NCBI RefSeq assembly: GCF_023715525.1
Contig: NZ_JAMBOG010000007.1
Coordinates: forward strand, 62,001-126,000
From: Kocuria rosea
GTDB taxonomy: Bacteria; Actinomycetota; Actinomycetes; Actinomycetales; Micrococcaceae
DNA length: 64,000 nt
Direction of reading: 5' to 3'
The position numbers and the translations under genes were made by a program. Below, piece after piece: positions 26,804 to 45,567 of the stretch (position 1 is the stretch's first letter; each line of letters starts with the position of its first letter). Under the pieces are notes generated by a model. That model made no database searches, was not told where the DNA came from, and was given only the letters and a program-made list of their open reading frames with translations.

Positions 26804-26814
26804 TAGGGTAGCCT
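26786..26814 (+). promoter_or_regulatory. Promoter for rplJ-rplL
   Basis: TTGGCC (26786-26791), a 17-base spacer, then TAGCCT (26809-26814). The -35 sits in the loop region of the preceding terminator, packing the end of one unit onto the start of the next. Confidence 0.5.
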
Positions 26815-26820
26815 GGGGCG

Positions 26821-27003
26821 TACCAAAGACCGCCGGTCGTGGTTCCCCCTGCCCGTCGCGTCCCGTTCGGGAGGCGCAGGACGGGGGAGCAGCCGTAAGA
26901 GTTCCGCCAGGAACGGCCAGCGCAGGTGATCCAGCACAGCCAGCACGCTCCGTCCTGCACGGACCGTGCCGTCGAGCCCCGGGCATCTGCGCGGGGCTTT
27001 TTC
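26821..27003 (+). promoter_or_regulatory. Ribosomal protein L10 leader with attenuator
   Basis: Untranslated leader of rplJ. It contains a GC-rich paired region followed by the GTAAGAGTTCCGCCAGGAAC-type segment seen in L10 leaders. It ends in a textbook terminator hairpin: AGCCCCG (26975-26981) with CGGGGCT (26992-26998) and a T5 tract, 53 bases before the rplJ start. By family knowledge L10(L12)4 binds the leader and represses synthesis; the terminator suggests control by premature termination here. Confidence 0.8.
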
Positions 27004-27055
27004 TGTGCCCGAGCCCTTCCGGCAGCGCCCGGCATCGAAGACCGGAAGGAGTACC

Positions 27056-27580
27056 ATGGCGAACCCGGAAAAGGCAGCCGCGGTCGCCGAGTTGAAGGAG
27101 CTGTTCTCCAACTCGGACGCTGCTGTCCTGACTGAGTACCGCGGTCTCACCGTGGCCCAGCTCAAGGAGCTGCGCCGCTCGCTCGGTGAGAACGCCGAAT
27201 ACGCCGTGGTGAAGAACACGCTGACCGCGATCGCGGCCAAGGAGATGGGCATCGACGCGTTCGACGGCCACCTCTCCGGGCCGAGCGCCATCGCCTTCAT
27301 CTCGGGAGACCCCGTCGAGGCCGCCAAGAGCCTGCGTGACTTCGCCAAGGCGAACCCGCAGCTCGTCCTGAAGAGCGGTTACCTCGAGGGCAAGGCGCTC
27401 AGCGAGGCCGAGATCACGCGGCTCGCGGACCTCGAGTCCCGCGAGGTGCTGCTCGCCAAGGTGGCCGGTGTCACCCAGGCGTCGCTGTCCAGGGCCGCCG
27501 CGCTGTTCCAGGCCCCGCTGTCCAAGGCGGTCCGCACGGCCGAGGCGCTGCGCGCCAAGGTCGAGGAGCAGGCAGCCTAG
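27056..27580 (+). CDS. rplJ: 50S ribosomal protein L10
   Basis: A 174-residue stalk-base protein that carries L7/L12 dimers and binds 23S rRNA. The N-terminal rRNA-binding domain ([26 protein letters not shown]) and the C-terminal helix that binds L12 ([20 protein letters not shown]) are visible. ATG 27056 follows GAAGGAG. It is under the L10 leader, with rplL 96 bases downstream. Confidence 0.97.
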   Translation: MANPEKAAAVAELKELFSNSDAAVLTEYRGLTVAQLKELRRSLGENAEYAVVKNTLTAIAAKEMGIDAFDGHLSGPSAIAFISGDPVEAAKSLRDFAKANPQLVLKSGYLEGKALSEAEITRLADLESREVLLAKVAGVTQASLSRAAALFQAPLSKAVRTAEALRAKVEEQAA

Positions 27581-27676
27581 CCAGCCCCCGCCGCGAGGCA
27601 CATTCTCACCACGGAACCAGAACGTCCCGCGCCGACGAACCCGGTCGGGGCACCACATCGAAAAGGAGCCACAACC

Positions 27677-28060
27677 ATGGCCAAGCTCACCACCGACGAA
27701 CTGATCGACGCCTTCAAGGAGCTTTCCCTCATCGAGCTCTCCGAGTTCGTCAAGGCGTTCGAGGAGACCTTCGACGTCACCGCCGCCGCCCCCGTGGCCG
27801 TCGCCGGTGCCGCCGCTCCGGCCGCCGCCGCCGAGGAGGCCGAGGAGCAGACCGAGTTCGACGTCGTCCTCGAGGCCGCCGGCGAGAAGAAGATCCAGGT
27901 CATCAAGGAGGTCCGCGCGCTGACCTCCCTCGGCCTGAAGGAGGCCAAGGACCTCGTCGACTCCGCCCCCAAGGCCGTCCTCGAGGGCGCCAACAAGGAG
28001 GCCGCGGAGAAGGCCAAGGAGGCCCTCGAGGGCGCCGGCGCCACCGTCACCCTCAAGTAA
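27677..28060 (+). CDS. rplL: 50S ribosomal protein L7/L12
   Basis: A 127-residue acidic stalk protein that recruits translation factors. It has an N-terminal dimerisation domain (1-36), an Ala-rich flexible hinge (37-56) and a C-terminal domain with [26 protein letters not shown] precedes ATG 27677. A strong terminator follows. Confidence 0.97.
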   Translation: MAKLTTDELIDAFKELSLIELSEFVKAFEETFDVTAAAPVAVAGAAAPAAAAEEAEEQTEFDVVLEAAGEKKIQVIKEVRALTSLGLKEAKDLVDSAPKAVLEGANKEAAEKAKEALEGAGATVTLK

Positions 28061-28108
28061 GTTCCTCGGAACCGCTTCACCCGGAACGCGTTCTCGCGAA
28101 CGCTTCCT

Positions 28109-28143
28109 GCGAGGCCCCGGACGCACGCCGTCCGGGGCCTCGC
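28109..28143 (+). terminator. Intrinsic terminator after rplL
   Basis: Perfect 15-bp stem (28109-28123 with 28129-28143) and a five-base loop. It lacks a T tract. Confidence 0.7.
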
Positions 28144-28189
28144 GCCGTTCCCGGATGTGGGACACTGGAGGCACAACCACATCGGCCGT

Positions 28190-28420
28190 CCACCCGCGGC
28201 GGGAGAGTCCGTCGTCGTCCGCTGCCGGACGACGCCGGCGCCGAAGGAGCAAATCCTCCCCGGGAATCTCTCAGGCCCCCGTACCGCTGCGAGCAGGCCA
28301 CTCTGAAGAGGTCCGTCCTCCCCGGCCGCCGGCCGGGTCCGGGCCACCGACGGTGCAAGCCCCTCCCGTGCGGAGCCGGCGAAAACTCTCAGGTCAGTGA
28401 ACAGAGCGGGGAGGCAGGAC
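28190..28420 (+). promoter_or_regulatory. Tandem glycine riboswitch
   Basis: Two glycine aptamers in series upstream of gcvP. Aptamer 1 shows CGGGAGAG near 28199, CGCCGAAGGAGCAA near 28238, then GGGAATCTCTCAGGC, CCGTACCGC and the closing CACTCTGAAGAG. Aptamer 2 contains GCAAGCCCC, GAAAACTCTCAGGTCAGTGA and the closing ACAGAGCGGGGAGGC. These match the conserved cores of the class. It ends about 37 bases before the start codon, so it probably turns on translation or transcription of the glycine cleavage genes when glycine is abundant. Confidence 0.9.
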
Positions 28421-28456
28421 GGGCCCCACCGGGCCTCCGACCACGAGGAGCTGACC

Positions 28457-31344
<2,888 letters not shown>

Positions 31345-31348
<4 letters not shown>

Positions 31349-32454
31349 GCGCCCGGACCACCCCCCTGGAGGCGGCCCACCGCGAGGCCGGCGCCGTGTT
31401 CACGGACTTCGGGGGCTGGCAGATGCCGCTGAAGTACGCCAACGACGTCGCCGAGCACCACGCGGTGCGCCGGGCCGCCGGGCTCTTCGACCTCTCCCAC
31501 ATGGGCGAGGTCGCCGTGGAGGGCCCGCAGGCCGCGGCGTTCCTCGACGCCGCCCTCGTGTCCCGGCTCAGCACCCTGGCGCTGGGCCGGGCGAAGTACT
31601 CCCTGCTGGTGGACGAGGCCGGGCGCGTGCTCGACGACCTCATCACCTACCGCCTCGCCGAGGACCGCTACCTCGTGGTGCCCAACGCCGCGAACACGGC
31701 GGTGGTGCTGCAGGCCCTGCGGGAGCGCGCCGCCGGCTTCGACGTCGCCGTCGAGGACCGCACGGACGCCACGGCGCTCGTCGCCGTGCAGGGCCCCGCG
31801 GCCCAGGACGTCCTGCTCGCCGCCGGCTGCGCCGACCCGGACGCCGTGCGCGGGCTGCGCTACTACGCGTGCGTGCCCACCCGGGTGGCCGGGGTCCCCG
31901 CGCTCGTGGCCCGCACCGGGTACACGGGGGAGGACGGCTTCGAGCTCTACACCACCCCCGAGCACGCGCGCACCGTGTGGGACGCGCTGCTCGCGGCGGG
32001 GGAGGAGCACGGCGCGGTCCCGGCGGGGCTGGCCGCGCGCGACTCCCTGCGCCTGGAGGCCGGGATGCCGCTCTACGGCCACGAGCTCGGCCCGGGGGTC
32101 ACCCCGTTCGAGGCGGGCCTGGGCCGGATCGTCGAGACGGCGCTGCGGACCAAGGAGGAGTTCACGGGCCGGGCGGCGCTCGAGGCGCAGGCCGCGGCGC
32201 CGCCGCAGCGGGTGCTCGTGGGCCTGCGGGGCCTCACCCGCCGCCCCGTGCGCGCAGGCAACCCCGTGCTGGCGGCCGGGGACGTGGTCGGGGAGGTCAC
32301 CTCCGGAGTGCCCTCCCCGACGCTGGGGCACCCGGTCGCCATGGCCCTCGTGCGCGCCGACGCGGCCGGGGCGGGCACGGCCCTCGAGGTGGACGTCCGG
32401 GGCCGGCGCGCCCCCGTCGAACTCGCGCGGCTGCCGTTCTACCGGCGGGACTGA
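31345..32454 (+). CDS. gcvT: Aminomethyltransferase, glycine cleavage T-protein
   Basis: Transfers the one-carbon unit from the H-protein aminomethyl group to tetrahydrofolate, releasing ammonia. The 369-residue protein has [13 protein letters not shown] and [12 protein letters not shown] at the N-terminus, the folate-binding [13 protein letters not shown] and the C-terminal barrel ([17 protein letters not shown]). ATG 31345 lies in the gcvP stop, so the pair is translationally coupled and shares the riboswitch. Confidence 0.95.
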
Positions 32455-32546
32455 GGCCTCCGCGGGCGGCCCCGCGGGGCCGCTGAGATCCAGGACACGA
32501 AATTCCTCATCCTACGGCCGGTGGGCGCTCGCGTCCACCGGCCGTG

Positions 32547-32615
32547 TGGACAGATCGGCGGACGGCGCCTATGCTGGACATTTGCGTTGTCCCTCATTCT
32601 GCGTGCCTTCATATA
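32547..32615 (+). promoter_or_regulatory. Two candidate promoters for rpoB-rpoC
   Basis: P1: TGGACA (32547-32552), 17-base spacer, TATGCT (32570-32575), a good match to the vegetative consensus. P2: TTGTCC (32587-32592), 17-base spacer, CATATA (32610-32615). Both lie in the 275-base gap upstream of rpoB and give leaders of about 150 and 110 bases. P1 is the stronger match. Confidence 0.6.
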
Positions 32616-32729
32616 GCGGTGGGCGCCCCCGGGAAGCGAACCAGCAGATCAGGACGCTGGTCCTCGCGCTCCCGTAGACCCGATCGGGAACTGCGCGATT
32701 CAACTGCAGGTCTGTGGAAGGAATCCATC

Positions 32730-36239
<3,510 letters not shown>

Positions 36240-36300
36240 GCCCCTCCGCTCCACCCCGACGAGACGTCAAGCTTTCTAGAGAAAGAGATAAAGGACCCTC

Positions 36301-40191
<3,891 letters not shown>

Positions 40192-40223
40192 CGCCGGCGT
40201 CGTGATCACCGCATGATCACCAC

Positions 40224-40263
40224 GGCAGCCCCGCCCCGGACCCCGGTCCGGGACGGGGCTGCC
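40224..40263 (+). terminator. Intrinsic terminator after rpoC
   Basis: GGCAGCCCCG (40224-40233) pairs with CGGGGCTGCC (40254-40263). The stem continues inward with one mismatch. It separates rpoBC from the aromatic cluster. Confidence 0.75.
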
Positions 40264-40325
40264 GCCGTCCCGGGGGCCGGGCGGCCCCGACCGGGCCCCC
40301 GGCCCCCACGAGAGGTCGGAGGACC

Positions 40326-41090
40326 ATGGCCAACTCACCCACCGGGGAGTCCGTGCTCGAGCGGGTGGACCGGATCCTCGCGGCGTTCACCGCGGAGGAC
40401 TCCCGGCTCACGGGCGGGCAGATCGCTGCCCTCACCGGCCTGCCCACCGCCACGGCCCACCGGCTGGCCCGCGACATGGCCCGCCGGGGCTGGCTCGAGC
40501 GGGTCGAGGGCGGCCACTACGTGGTGGGCACCCGGCTGTGGGAGCTGGCCAACCGCTCCTCCCGGGAGCTCGACCTCGCCCGCACGGCCCGCCCGTTCAT
40601 GGGCGACATCCACGCCGCGCTGCGCCAGCACGTGCAGCTCGGCATCGTCGACGGCCGCGAGGTGCTCCTCGTCGAGCGGCTCTCGCAGCCCGGCGCCGTG
40701 CCCGTGCGGGCGTCCGTGGCGGGGCGGCTGCCCCTGCACCTGTCGGCCACGGGGCTGGTGCTGCTCGCCCACGGCCCGCGGGAGCACCAGCAGGCCTACC
40801 TGGAGGCCCCGCTCTCCTCGGTGACCGGGCTCTCGCCCACCGACCCCGCGGTGCTCGCCGCCGACCTCGAGCGCATCCGGGTCCAGGGCCACGCCGTGCA
40901 GACCGGCTACCTCGAGCCCGACACGACCGGCATCGCGGTCCCCGTGCGCGGGCGCGGCGACCAGGTCGTCGCCGGGCTCGGCGTCGTGACCCGCGCCGGG
41001 GATCCCGCCGCCCGCGCGGGCGCCATCGTCCAGGCCCTGCACACCGCCGCCCACGGCATCCGCCGGACGCTGCGCGAGACCGGGCGCTGA
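40326..41090 (+). CDS. IclR-family transcriptional regulator, probable regulator of pobA
   Basis: A 254-residue regulator. The winged helix (about 8-70) has TGGQIAALTGLPTATAHRLA, and the effector domain (about 80-250) has RQHVQLGIVDGREVLLVERLS and the substrate-pocket start LHLSATGLVLLA. IclR proteins of this kind control aromatic degradation. It is immediately upstream of pobA in the same direction, with a 15-base palindrome between them, so 4-hydroxybenzoate sensing is the most likely role (inference). ATG 40326 follows GGAGG. Confidence 0.8.
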   Translation: MANSPTGESVLERVDRILAAFTAEDSRLTGGQIAALTGLPTATAHRLARDMARRGWLERVEGGHYVVGTRLWELANRSSRELDLARTARPFMGDIHAALRQHVQLGIVDGREVLLVERLSQPGAVPVRASVAGRLPLHLSATGLVLLAHGPREHQQAYLEAPLSSVTGLSPTDPAVLAADLERIRVQGHAVQTGYLEPDTTGIAVPVRGRGDQVVAGLGVVTRAGDPAARAGAIVQALHTAAHGIRRTLRETGR

Positions 41091-41117
41091 GCCCGGGCGG
41101 CCCGGCACCGACCCCGA

Positions 41118-41132
41118 TCCCGTTGAACGGGA
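41118..41132. promoter_or_regulatory. Palindromic operator candidate upstream of pobA
   Basis: TCCCGTT-G-AACGGGA, perfect 7-base arms around one central base, 70 bases before pobA. A shorter inverted pair (TGGAC/GTCCA) lies 29 bases further on. It is a candidate site for the adjacent IclR regulator. Confidence 0.5.
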
Positions 41133-41202
41133 CGAGTGTGGTGCCGCCCACAGGGCGCTGAGACACTGGACACGGTCCATCGCCGTATCACCAGGAGCAC
41201 TC

Positions 41203-42399
41203 ATGGGCGCATCGCGCACCGTTGTCACCACCCAAGTCGGCATCGTCGGCGGCGGCCCCGCCGGCCTGATGCTCGCGCACCTGCTCGGCCGCGCCGGGAT
41301 CGACAGCATCGTCGTCGAGAAGCGGGACAAGGACACGATCCACAACACCCACCGGGCCGGCATCCTCGAGTCGGGCACGGTGCGGATGCTCACCGACTCC
41401 GGCGTCGACGGGCGCGTCCTCACCGAGGGCCACGAGCACGAGGGCACCGTCCTGCGCTTCCAGGGACGGAGCCACCGCATCGACTTCAAGAAGCTCGTCG
41501 GCCAGTCCGTGTGGCTCTACCCCCAGAACGAGGTGTTCTGGGACCTCGCCGGCGCGCGGGAGCGCGACGGCGGCGACGTCCGGTGGGGGGTCGCCGACAC
41601 CGAGGTCGCCGACCTCGCCACCGACCGGCCGAAGATCCGCTTCACCGACGCCGACGGCACCCCGGTCGAGGTCCGGTGCGAGATCCTCGTGGGCGCCGAC
41701 GGCTCCCAGAGCATCTGCCGCCGGGCGATCCCCCAGGAGGAGCGCACCGACAACTTCATCCAGTACCCCTTCGCCTGGTTCGGCATCCTCGCCGAGGCCC
41801 CGCCGAGCGCCCCGGAGCTGATCTACGCCAACTCCGAGCACGGCTTCGCCCTGATCTCCTCGCGCAGCGAGACGGTCCAGCGCATGTACTTCCAGTGCGA
41901 CCCCGAGGAGAACGTCGACGACTGGGACGAGGAGCGGATCTGGGCCGAGCTGCAGCGCCGCGTCGACGGGCCGGACGGGCTGCAGCTGCAGCGCGGGCCG
42001 ATCTTCGACAAGACGGTGCTGAAGTTCCGCTCCTACGTGTGCGAGCCCCTGCGCCACGGCAACATGTTCCTCGTCGGCGACGCCGGGCACACCGTTCCCC
42101 CGACGGGCGCGAAGGGCCTCAACCTCGCGTTCTGCGACGTCCGCGTGCTGGCCCCGGCCCTGGTCGAGCACTTCCGGCACGGGGACGCGTCCGGTCTGGC
42201 CGGGTACTCGGCCAAGGCCCTGGAGCGGATCTGGAAGGCCCAGAACTTCTCCTACTGGGCCACCAACCTCATGCACGTCCAGCCGGGGGAGAACCCCTTC
42301 AACCAGAAGCGCCGGCTCGGCGAGTTCCGCGCGATCACCTCCTCCGAGCACGGCTCCGCCTACTTCGCCGAGTCGTACACGGGCTGGCCCGACGACTGA
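41203..42399 (+). CDS. pobA: 4-hydroxybenzoate 3-monooxygenase
   Basis: FAD-dependent hydroxylation of 4-hydroxybenzoate to protocatechuate. The 398-residue protein has the FAD fingerprint VGIVGGGPAGLMLAHLLGRAG, the central NAD(P)H/FAD motif LVGADGSQS and the GDAGHTVPPTGAKGLNLA motif. Length and segments such as NTHRAGILESGTV match PobA rather than other group A hydroxylases. AGGAG precedes ATG 41203. The NADPH versus NADH preference cannot be set from sequence here. It supplies substrate to the pca genes downstream. Confidence 0.93.
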   Translation: MGASRTVVTTQVGIVGGGPAGLMLAHLLGRAGIDSIVVEKRDKDTIHNTHRAGILESGTVRMLTDSGVDGRVLTEGHEHEGTVLRFQGRSHRIDFKKLVGQSVWLYPQNEVFWDLAGARERDGGDVRWGVADTEVADLATDRPKIRFTDADGTPVEVRCEILVGADGSQSICRRAIPQEERTDNFIQYPFAWFGILAEAPPSAPELIYANSEHGFALISSRSETVQRMYFQCDPEENVDDWDEERIWAELQRRVDGPDGLQLQRGPIFDKTVLKFRSYVCEPLRHGNMFLVGDAGHTVPPTGAKGLNLAFCDVRVLAPALVEHFRHGDASGLAGYSAKALERIWKAQNFSYWATNLMHVQPGENPFNQKRRLGEFRAITSSEHGSAYFAESYTGWPDD

Positions 42400-42453
42400 C
42401 CCACCACCCGGCCGCCCCGGCGGCCGTCCCGGATCCCAGTGTTGCGTCACAGG

Positions 42454-42470
42454 TGTTCGCTCTGCGAACA
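42454..42470. promoter_or_regulatory. IclR-type operator candidate upstream of pcaH
   Basis: TGTTCGC-TCT-GCGAACA, perfect 7-base arms with a 3-base centre, two bases before the putative -35. It resembles GTTCG/CGAAC-type sites bound by PcaR/PcaU regulators. Two direct copies of TGTACGG (42473-42479 and 42484-42490), 11 bases apart, follow within the promoter. Confidence 0.6.
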
Positions 42471-42471
42471 G

Positions 42472-42502
42472 TTGTACGGATGCTGTACGGGTGCGCTATG
42501 GT
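42472..42502 (+). promoter_or_regulatory. Promoter for the pca operon
   Basis: TTGTAC (42472-42477) and TATGGT (42497-42502) with a long 19-base spacer, which is common at activator-dependent promoters. It gives a leader of about 80 bases before pcaH. Confidence 0.5.
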
Positions 42503-42589
42503 CGGAGAGTTCTCCCGCAGCGCACCCCCGGCCGGCCGCCGCGCCCGCCACGACCCACCCGCCACTGCTGCAGAACAGAGGAGCCGACC

Positions 42590-43417
42590 ATGGCAGAGGA
42601 AGACCGGAGCGACATCGAGAGCGCCTTCGTGCCCGTCGCCTGGAGCAAGGGGGCCGACGACGCCGCCGAGACCCAGGCCGACCTGGACCGGGAGATGGCC
42701 GGGATCGTCGCCGACTACGAGGCCTCGGGCGCCGTCGAGACGCAGCCGCGCCTGGACTACGCCCCGTACCGCAGCTCGATCCTGCGCCACCCCACCAAGG
42801 ACCCGCACCACGCGGACCCGGAGACCATCGAGCTCCACGCCCCGGCCTTCGGGCAGCGGGACGTGCACCCGCTCGAGTCCGACCTGACCATCCAGTCCGG
42901 CGGGGAGCCGATCGGCGAGCGGATCAAGATCCGCGGCCGCGTCCTCGACGGCGACGGCCGGCCCGTGCGCAACCAGCTCGTGGAGATCTGGCAGGCCAAC
43001 GCCGCCGGGCGCTACATCCACAAGCGGGACCAGCACCCGGCCCCGATCGACCCGAACTTCACGGGCGTGGGCCGGTGCCTCACCGGTGACGACGGCTCGT
43101 ACGAGTTCCTCACCATCAAGCCGGGCCCGTACCCCTGGAAGAACCACCACAACGCCTGGCGGCCCGCGCACGTGCACTTCTCCCTGTTCGGCACGGACTT
43201 CACCCAGCGGATAATCACCCAGATGTACTTCCCGTCCGACCCGCTGTTCGCCCTGGACCCGATCTACCAGTCCATCGTCGATCCCAAGGCGCGCGAGCGG
43301 CTCGTGGCCGCGTACGACCACGGGATCTCCGAGCACGAGTGGCTGCTCGGCTACCGCTGGGACATCGTGCTCAGCGGCTCCCACCGCACCTGGACGGAAG
43401 GCGACTCCGATGTCTGA
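42590..43417 (+). CDS. pcaH: Protocatechuate 3,4-dioxygenase beta subunit
   Basis: Iron-bearing subunit of the enzyme that opens protocatechuate to 3-carboxy-cis,cis-muconate. The 275-residue protein has the Fe(III) ligands recognisable as Tyr in GRYIHKRDQH, and Tyr, His, His in PGPYPWKNHHNAWRPAHVHF. The N-terminus is longer than the Pseudomonas protein. ATG 42590 follows AGAGGAG. It overlaps pcaG by eight bases. Confidence 0.95.
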   Translation: MAEEDRSDIESAFVPVAWSKGADDAAETQADLDREMAGIVADYEASGAVETQPRLDYAPYRSSILRHPTKDPHHADPETIELHAPAFGQRDVHPLESDLTIQSGGEPIGERIKIRGRVLDGDGRPVRNQLVEIWQANAAGRYIHKRDQHPAPIDPNFTGVGRCLTGDDGSYEFLTIKPGPYPWKNHHNAWRPAHVHFSLFGTDFTQRIITQMYFPSDPLFALDPIYQSIVDPKARERLVAAYDHGISEHEWLLGYRWDIVLSGSHRTWTEGDSDV

Positions 43418-43994
43418 GAACTCCTCGACCACCAAGCTCGTGGCCACTCCCGGCCAGACCGTCGGCCCCTTCTTCGGCTACGCGCTGCCCTACGAGAAGG
43501 GCGAGCAGCTCGTGCCGCTCGGGCACCCGCGGGCGGTGCGCCTGCACGGCGTGGTCACCGACGGCGCCGGCGCCGTCGTCCCCGACGCGCTGCTCGAGAT
43601 CTGGCAGGCCGACGAGCAGGGCGGCGTCCCCACCGCGGACGGCTCCCTCGTGCGCGACGGCTACACCTTCACCGGCTTCGGCCGCGCCGCCGTGGACAAC
43701 GCCGGGCACTACACGTTCACCACGCTGAACCCGGGCCCCACCGAGCCGGGCAAGGCCCCCTTCATCGCCCTGACGCTCTTCGGCCGCGGGGTGACCAACC
43801 GGCTGTTCACGCGCGTGTACCTGCCCGAGGACGCCGAGGCGCTGGCGAGCGACCCGCTGCTGAGCTCCCTGCCGGAGCAGCGGCGGCGCACGCTGATCGC
43901 CGAGCGCGAGGCCGACGGCTCCCTGCGCTTCGACATCCGGCTCCAGGGGGAGGGGGAGACGGTCTTCCTCACCTACCCCAACCTCGAGCGGTGA
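43410..43994 (+). CDS. pcaG: Protocatechuate 3,4-dioxygenase alpha subunit
   Basis: A 194-residue partner of PcaH in the ring-cleaving complex. It has the common dioxygenase core (TPGQTVGPFFGYALPY, VVPDALLEIWQADEQG) but not the full iron ligand set, as expected for the alpha subunit. ATG 43410 lies inside the end of pcaH, indicating coupled synthesis in equal amounts. Three hairpins follow before pcaB. Confidence 0.94.
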   Translation: MSENSSTTKLVATPGQTVGPFFGYALPYEKGEQLVPLGHPRAVRLHGVVTDGAGAVVPDALLEIWQADEQGGVPTADGSLVRDGYTFTGFGRAAVDNAGHYTFTTLNPGPTEPGKAPFIALTLFGRGVTNRLFTRVYLPEDAEALASDPLLSSLPEQRRRTLIAEREADGSLRFDIRLQGEGETVFLTYPNLER

Positions 43995-43999
43995 CGCCC

Positions 44000-44102
44000 G
44001 TGCAGGGGCCCGGGCCGCACGGCCGGGGCCCCTGCACCCCCGGTGCGGCCGCGGACGGCGTCCGCGGACCGGCACACGACGACCACCCGGACCGCGGTCC
44101 GG
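44000..44102 (+). repeat. Cluster of three hairpins between pcaG and pcaB
   Basis: Hairpin 1: GTGCAGGGGCCC (44000-44011) with GGGCCCCTGCAC (44026-44037). Hairpin 2: CCGCGGACG/CGTCCGCGG (44049-44067). Hairpin 3: a 16-base perfect palindrome CCGGACCGCGGTCCGG (44087-44102). They fill most of the 130-base gap and end 22 bases before pcaB. They may set a partial terminator or mRNA-stability boundary inside the operon. Confidence 0.6.
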
Positions 44103-44124
44103 ACGACTTCCCAGGAGGACGCGC

Positions 44125-45567
44125 ATGAGCGACGTCGGGCTGCTCAGCCCCGGGGCCCACCGCGGCGCCGAGCACACGGACGACACCGCGGTGCTCCAGG
44201 CGCTGCTCGACGCCGAGGCGTCGTGGGTCGCCGCCCAGGCCTCGGCCGGTCTCGCCCCCGCCGGCGCCGCCGCCTCCGCACGGGCCGCCGCCCGCGCCGC
44301 CGACTACGACGCCGCGGACGTGGCCCTGCGCGCCGAGGGCGGCGGCAACCCCGTGATCCCGCTGCTCGCCGACTACCGCCACCGGCTGGGACAGCTGGAC
44401 CCCGCCGCCGTGCGCTTCGTCCACCGCGGCCTCACCAGCCAGGACGTCATGGACACCGCCCTGATGCTGCTGGTCCACCGCGCCGCCGAGCCGCTCACCC
44501 GGCAGCTGGCCGCCGTCCAGGAGTCCCTCGCCCGCCTCGCCGCCGCCCACCGCGGCACCGTCCAGGCCGCCCGGACCCTGACCCAACACGCCCTGCCCAC
44601 CACCTTCGGGCTCAAGGCCGCGCACTGGCTCGCCGGCCTGCAGGACCTCGAGGAGGACCTCGGGCGGCTGCGCCGCCTACCCGTCTCCTACGGCGGGGCC
44701 GCGGGCTCCCTCGCGGCGAGCCTCGCCCTGTTCCCGGACGCCCCCGACGCCGACGTGCGCGCCCTCGACCTGGCCCGGCGCTGGGCCGGGGAGCTCGGCC
44801 TCGACCTGCCCCCGCACGTGTGGCACACCGCCCGCTGGCCCGTGCTGCGGGCCGGGGACACCCTCGCAGCCGTCTGCTCGGCGCTGGGGCGGATCGCCAA
44901 CGACGTCCTGCTGCTCAGCCGCCCCGAGCTGGGGGAGCTGCGCGAGCCCGCGGCCGAGGGCCGCGGCGTGTCCTCCGCGATGCCCCAGAAGCAGAACCCC
45001 GTCCTGTCGGTGCTGCTCAAGCGCACCGCCCTGAGCGCCCCCCAGCTCGCCGCCCAGCTCCACGTCGCCGCGTCCCTCGTCGTCGACGAGCGCCCCGACG
45101 GCTCCTGGCACACCGAGTGGCCCGCGCTGCGGGAGCTCGCGCGCCTGGCGGTCGCGGCCTCGTCGCACGCGGCCGAGCTGACCGGGGGCCTCGTCGTGGA
45201 CCCGGCCCGGATGCGTGCCAACCTCGACGCCTCGGGCCCGGCCGTCCTCGCCGAGCGGATCAGCGCGGCGCTCGCCCCCCTGCTGCCCACCGCCGACGGC
45301 GCCACGGGCAAGCAGCGGGTGCAGGCCGTCGTGCGGGAGCACGCCACCGACCGGGCCGGCATGGCCCGGGCCCTCGTGCGCCTCGCGGAGGGCGCCGCCC
45401 TGCCCGGCGGGCGCCCCGTCGACGAGTCCTTCGTGGCCGGGCTGCTCGACCCCGCCGGCTACCTCGGCGCCAACGACCTGCTCATCGACCAGGTGCTCGA
45501 GCGGCACCGCCGCGGCGCGAACGATCGTCCGTCCACGTCCCGGACCACTCCAGGAGACCCCGCATGA
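44125..45567 (+). CDS. pcaB: 3-carboxy-cis,cis-muconate cycloisomerase
   Basis: Converts carboxymuconate to gamma-carboxymuconolactone. The 480-residue protein belongs to the fumarase/argininosuccinate-lyase superfamily, with the signature SSAMPQKQNPV and the helix-bundle segment LTSQDVMDTALML. The C-terminal 20 residues are Ser/Thr/Pro-rich and poorly conserved. AGGAGG precedes ATG 44125. The stop overlaps pcaD (ATGA). Confidence 0.93.
   Translation: MSDVGLLSPGAHRGAEHTDDTAVLQALLDAEASWVAAQASAGLAPAGAAASARAAARAADYDAADVALRAEGGGNPVIPLLADYRHRLGQLDPAAVRFVHRGLTSQDVMDTALMLLVHRAAEPLTRQLAAVQESLARLAAAHRGTVQAARTLTQHALPTTFGLKAAHWLAGLQDLEEDLGRLRRLPVSYGGAAGSLAASLALFPDAPDADVRALDLARRWAGELGLDLPPHVWHTARWPVLRAGDTLAAVCSALGRIANDVLLLSRPELGELREPAAEGRGVSSAMPQKQNPVLSVLLKRTALSAPQLAAQLHVAASLVVDERPDGSWHTEWPALRELARLAVAASSHAAELTGGLVVDPARMRANLDASGPAVLAERISAALAPLLPTADGATGKQRVQAVVREHATDRAGMARALVRLAEGAALPGGRPVDESFVAGLLDPAGYLGANDLLIDQVLERHRRGANDRPSTSRTTPGDPA

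Noticed and set aside
28397-28456. Upstream GTG start for gcvP
   Set aside because: It lies within the second glycine aptamer and adds non-conserved residues. TTG 28457 has a proper ribosome site.
40201-40223. Two TGATCACC copies just after rpoC
   Set aside because: Short and palindromic by composition; most simply chance sequence upstream of the terminator.
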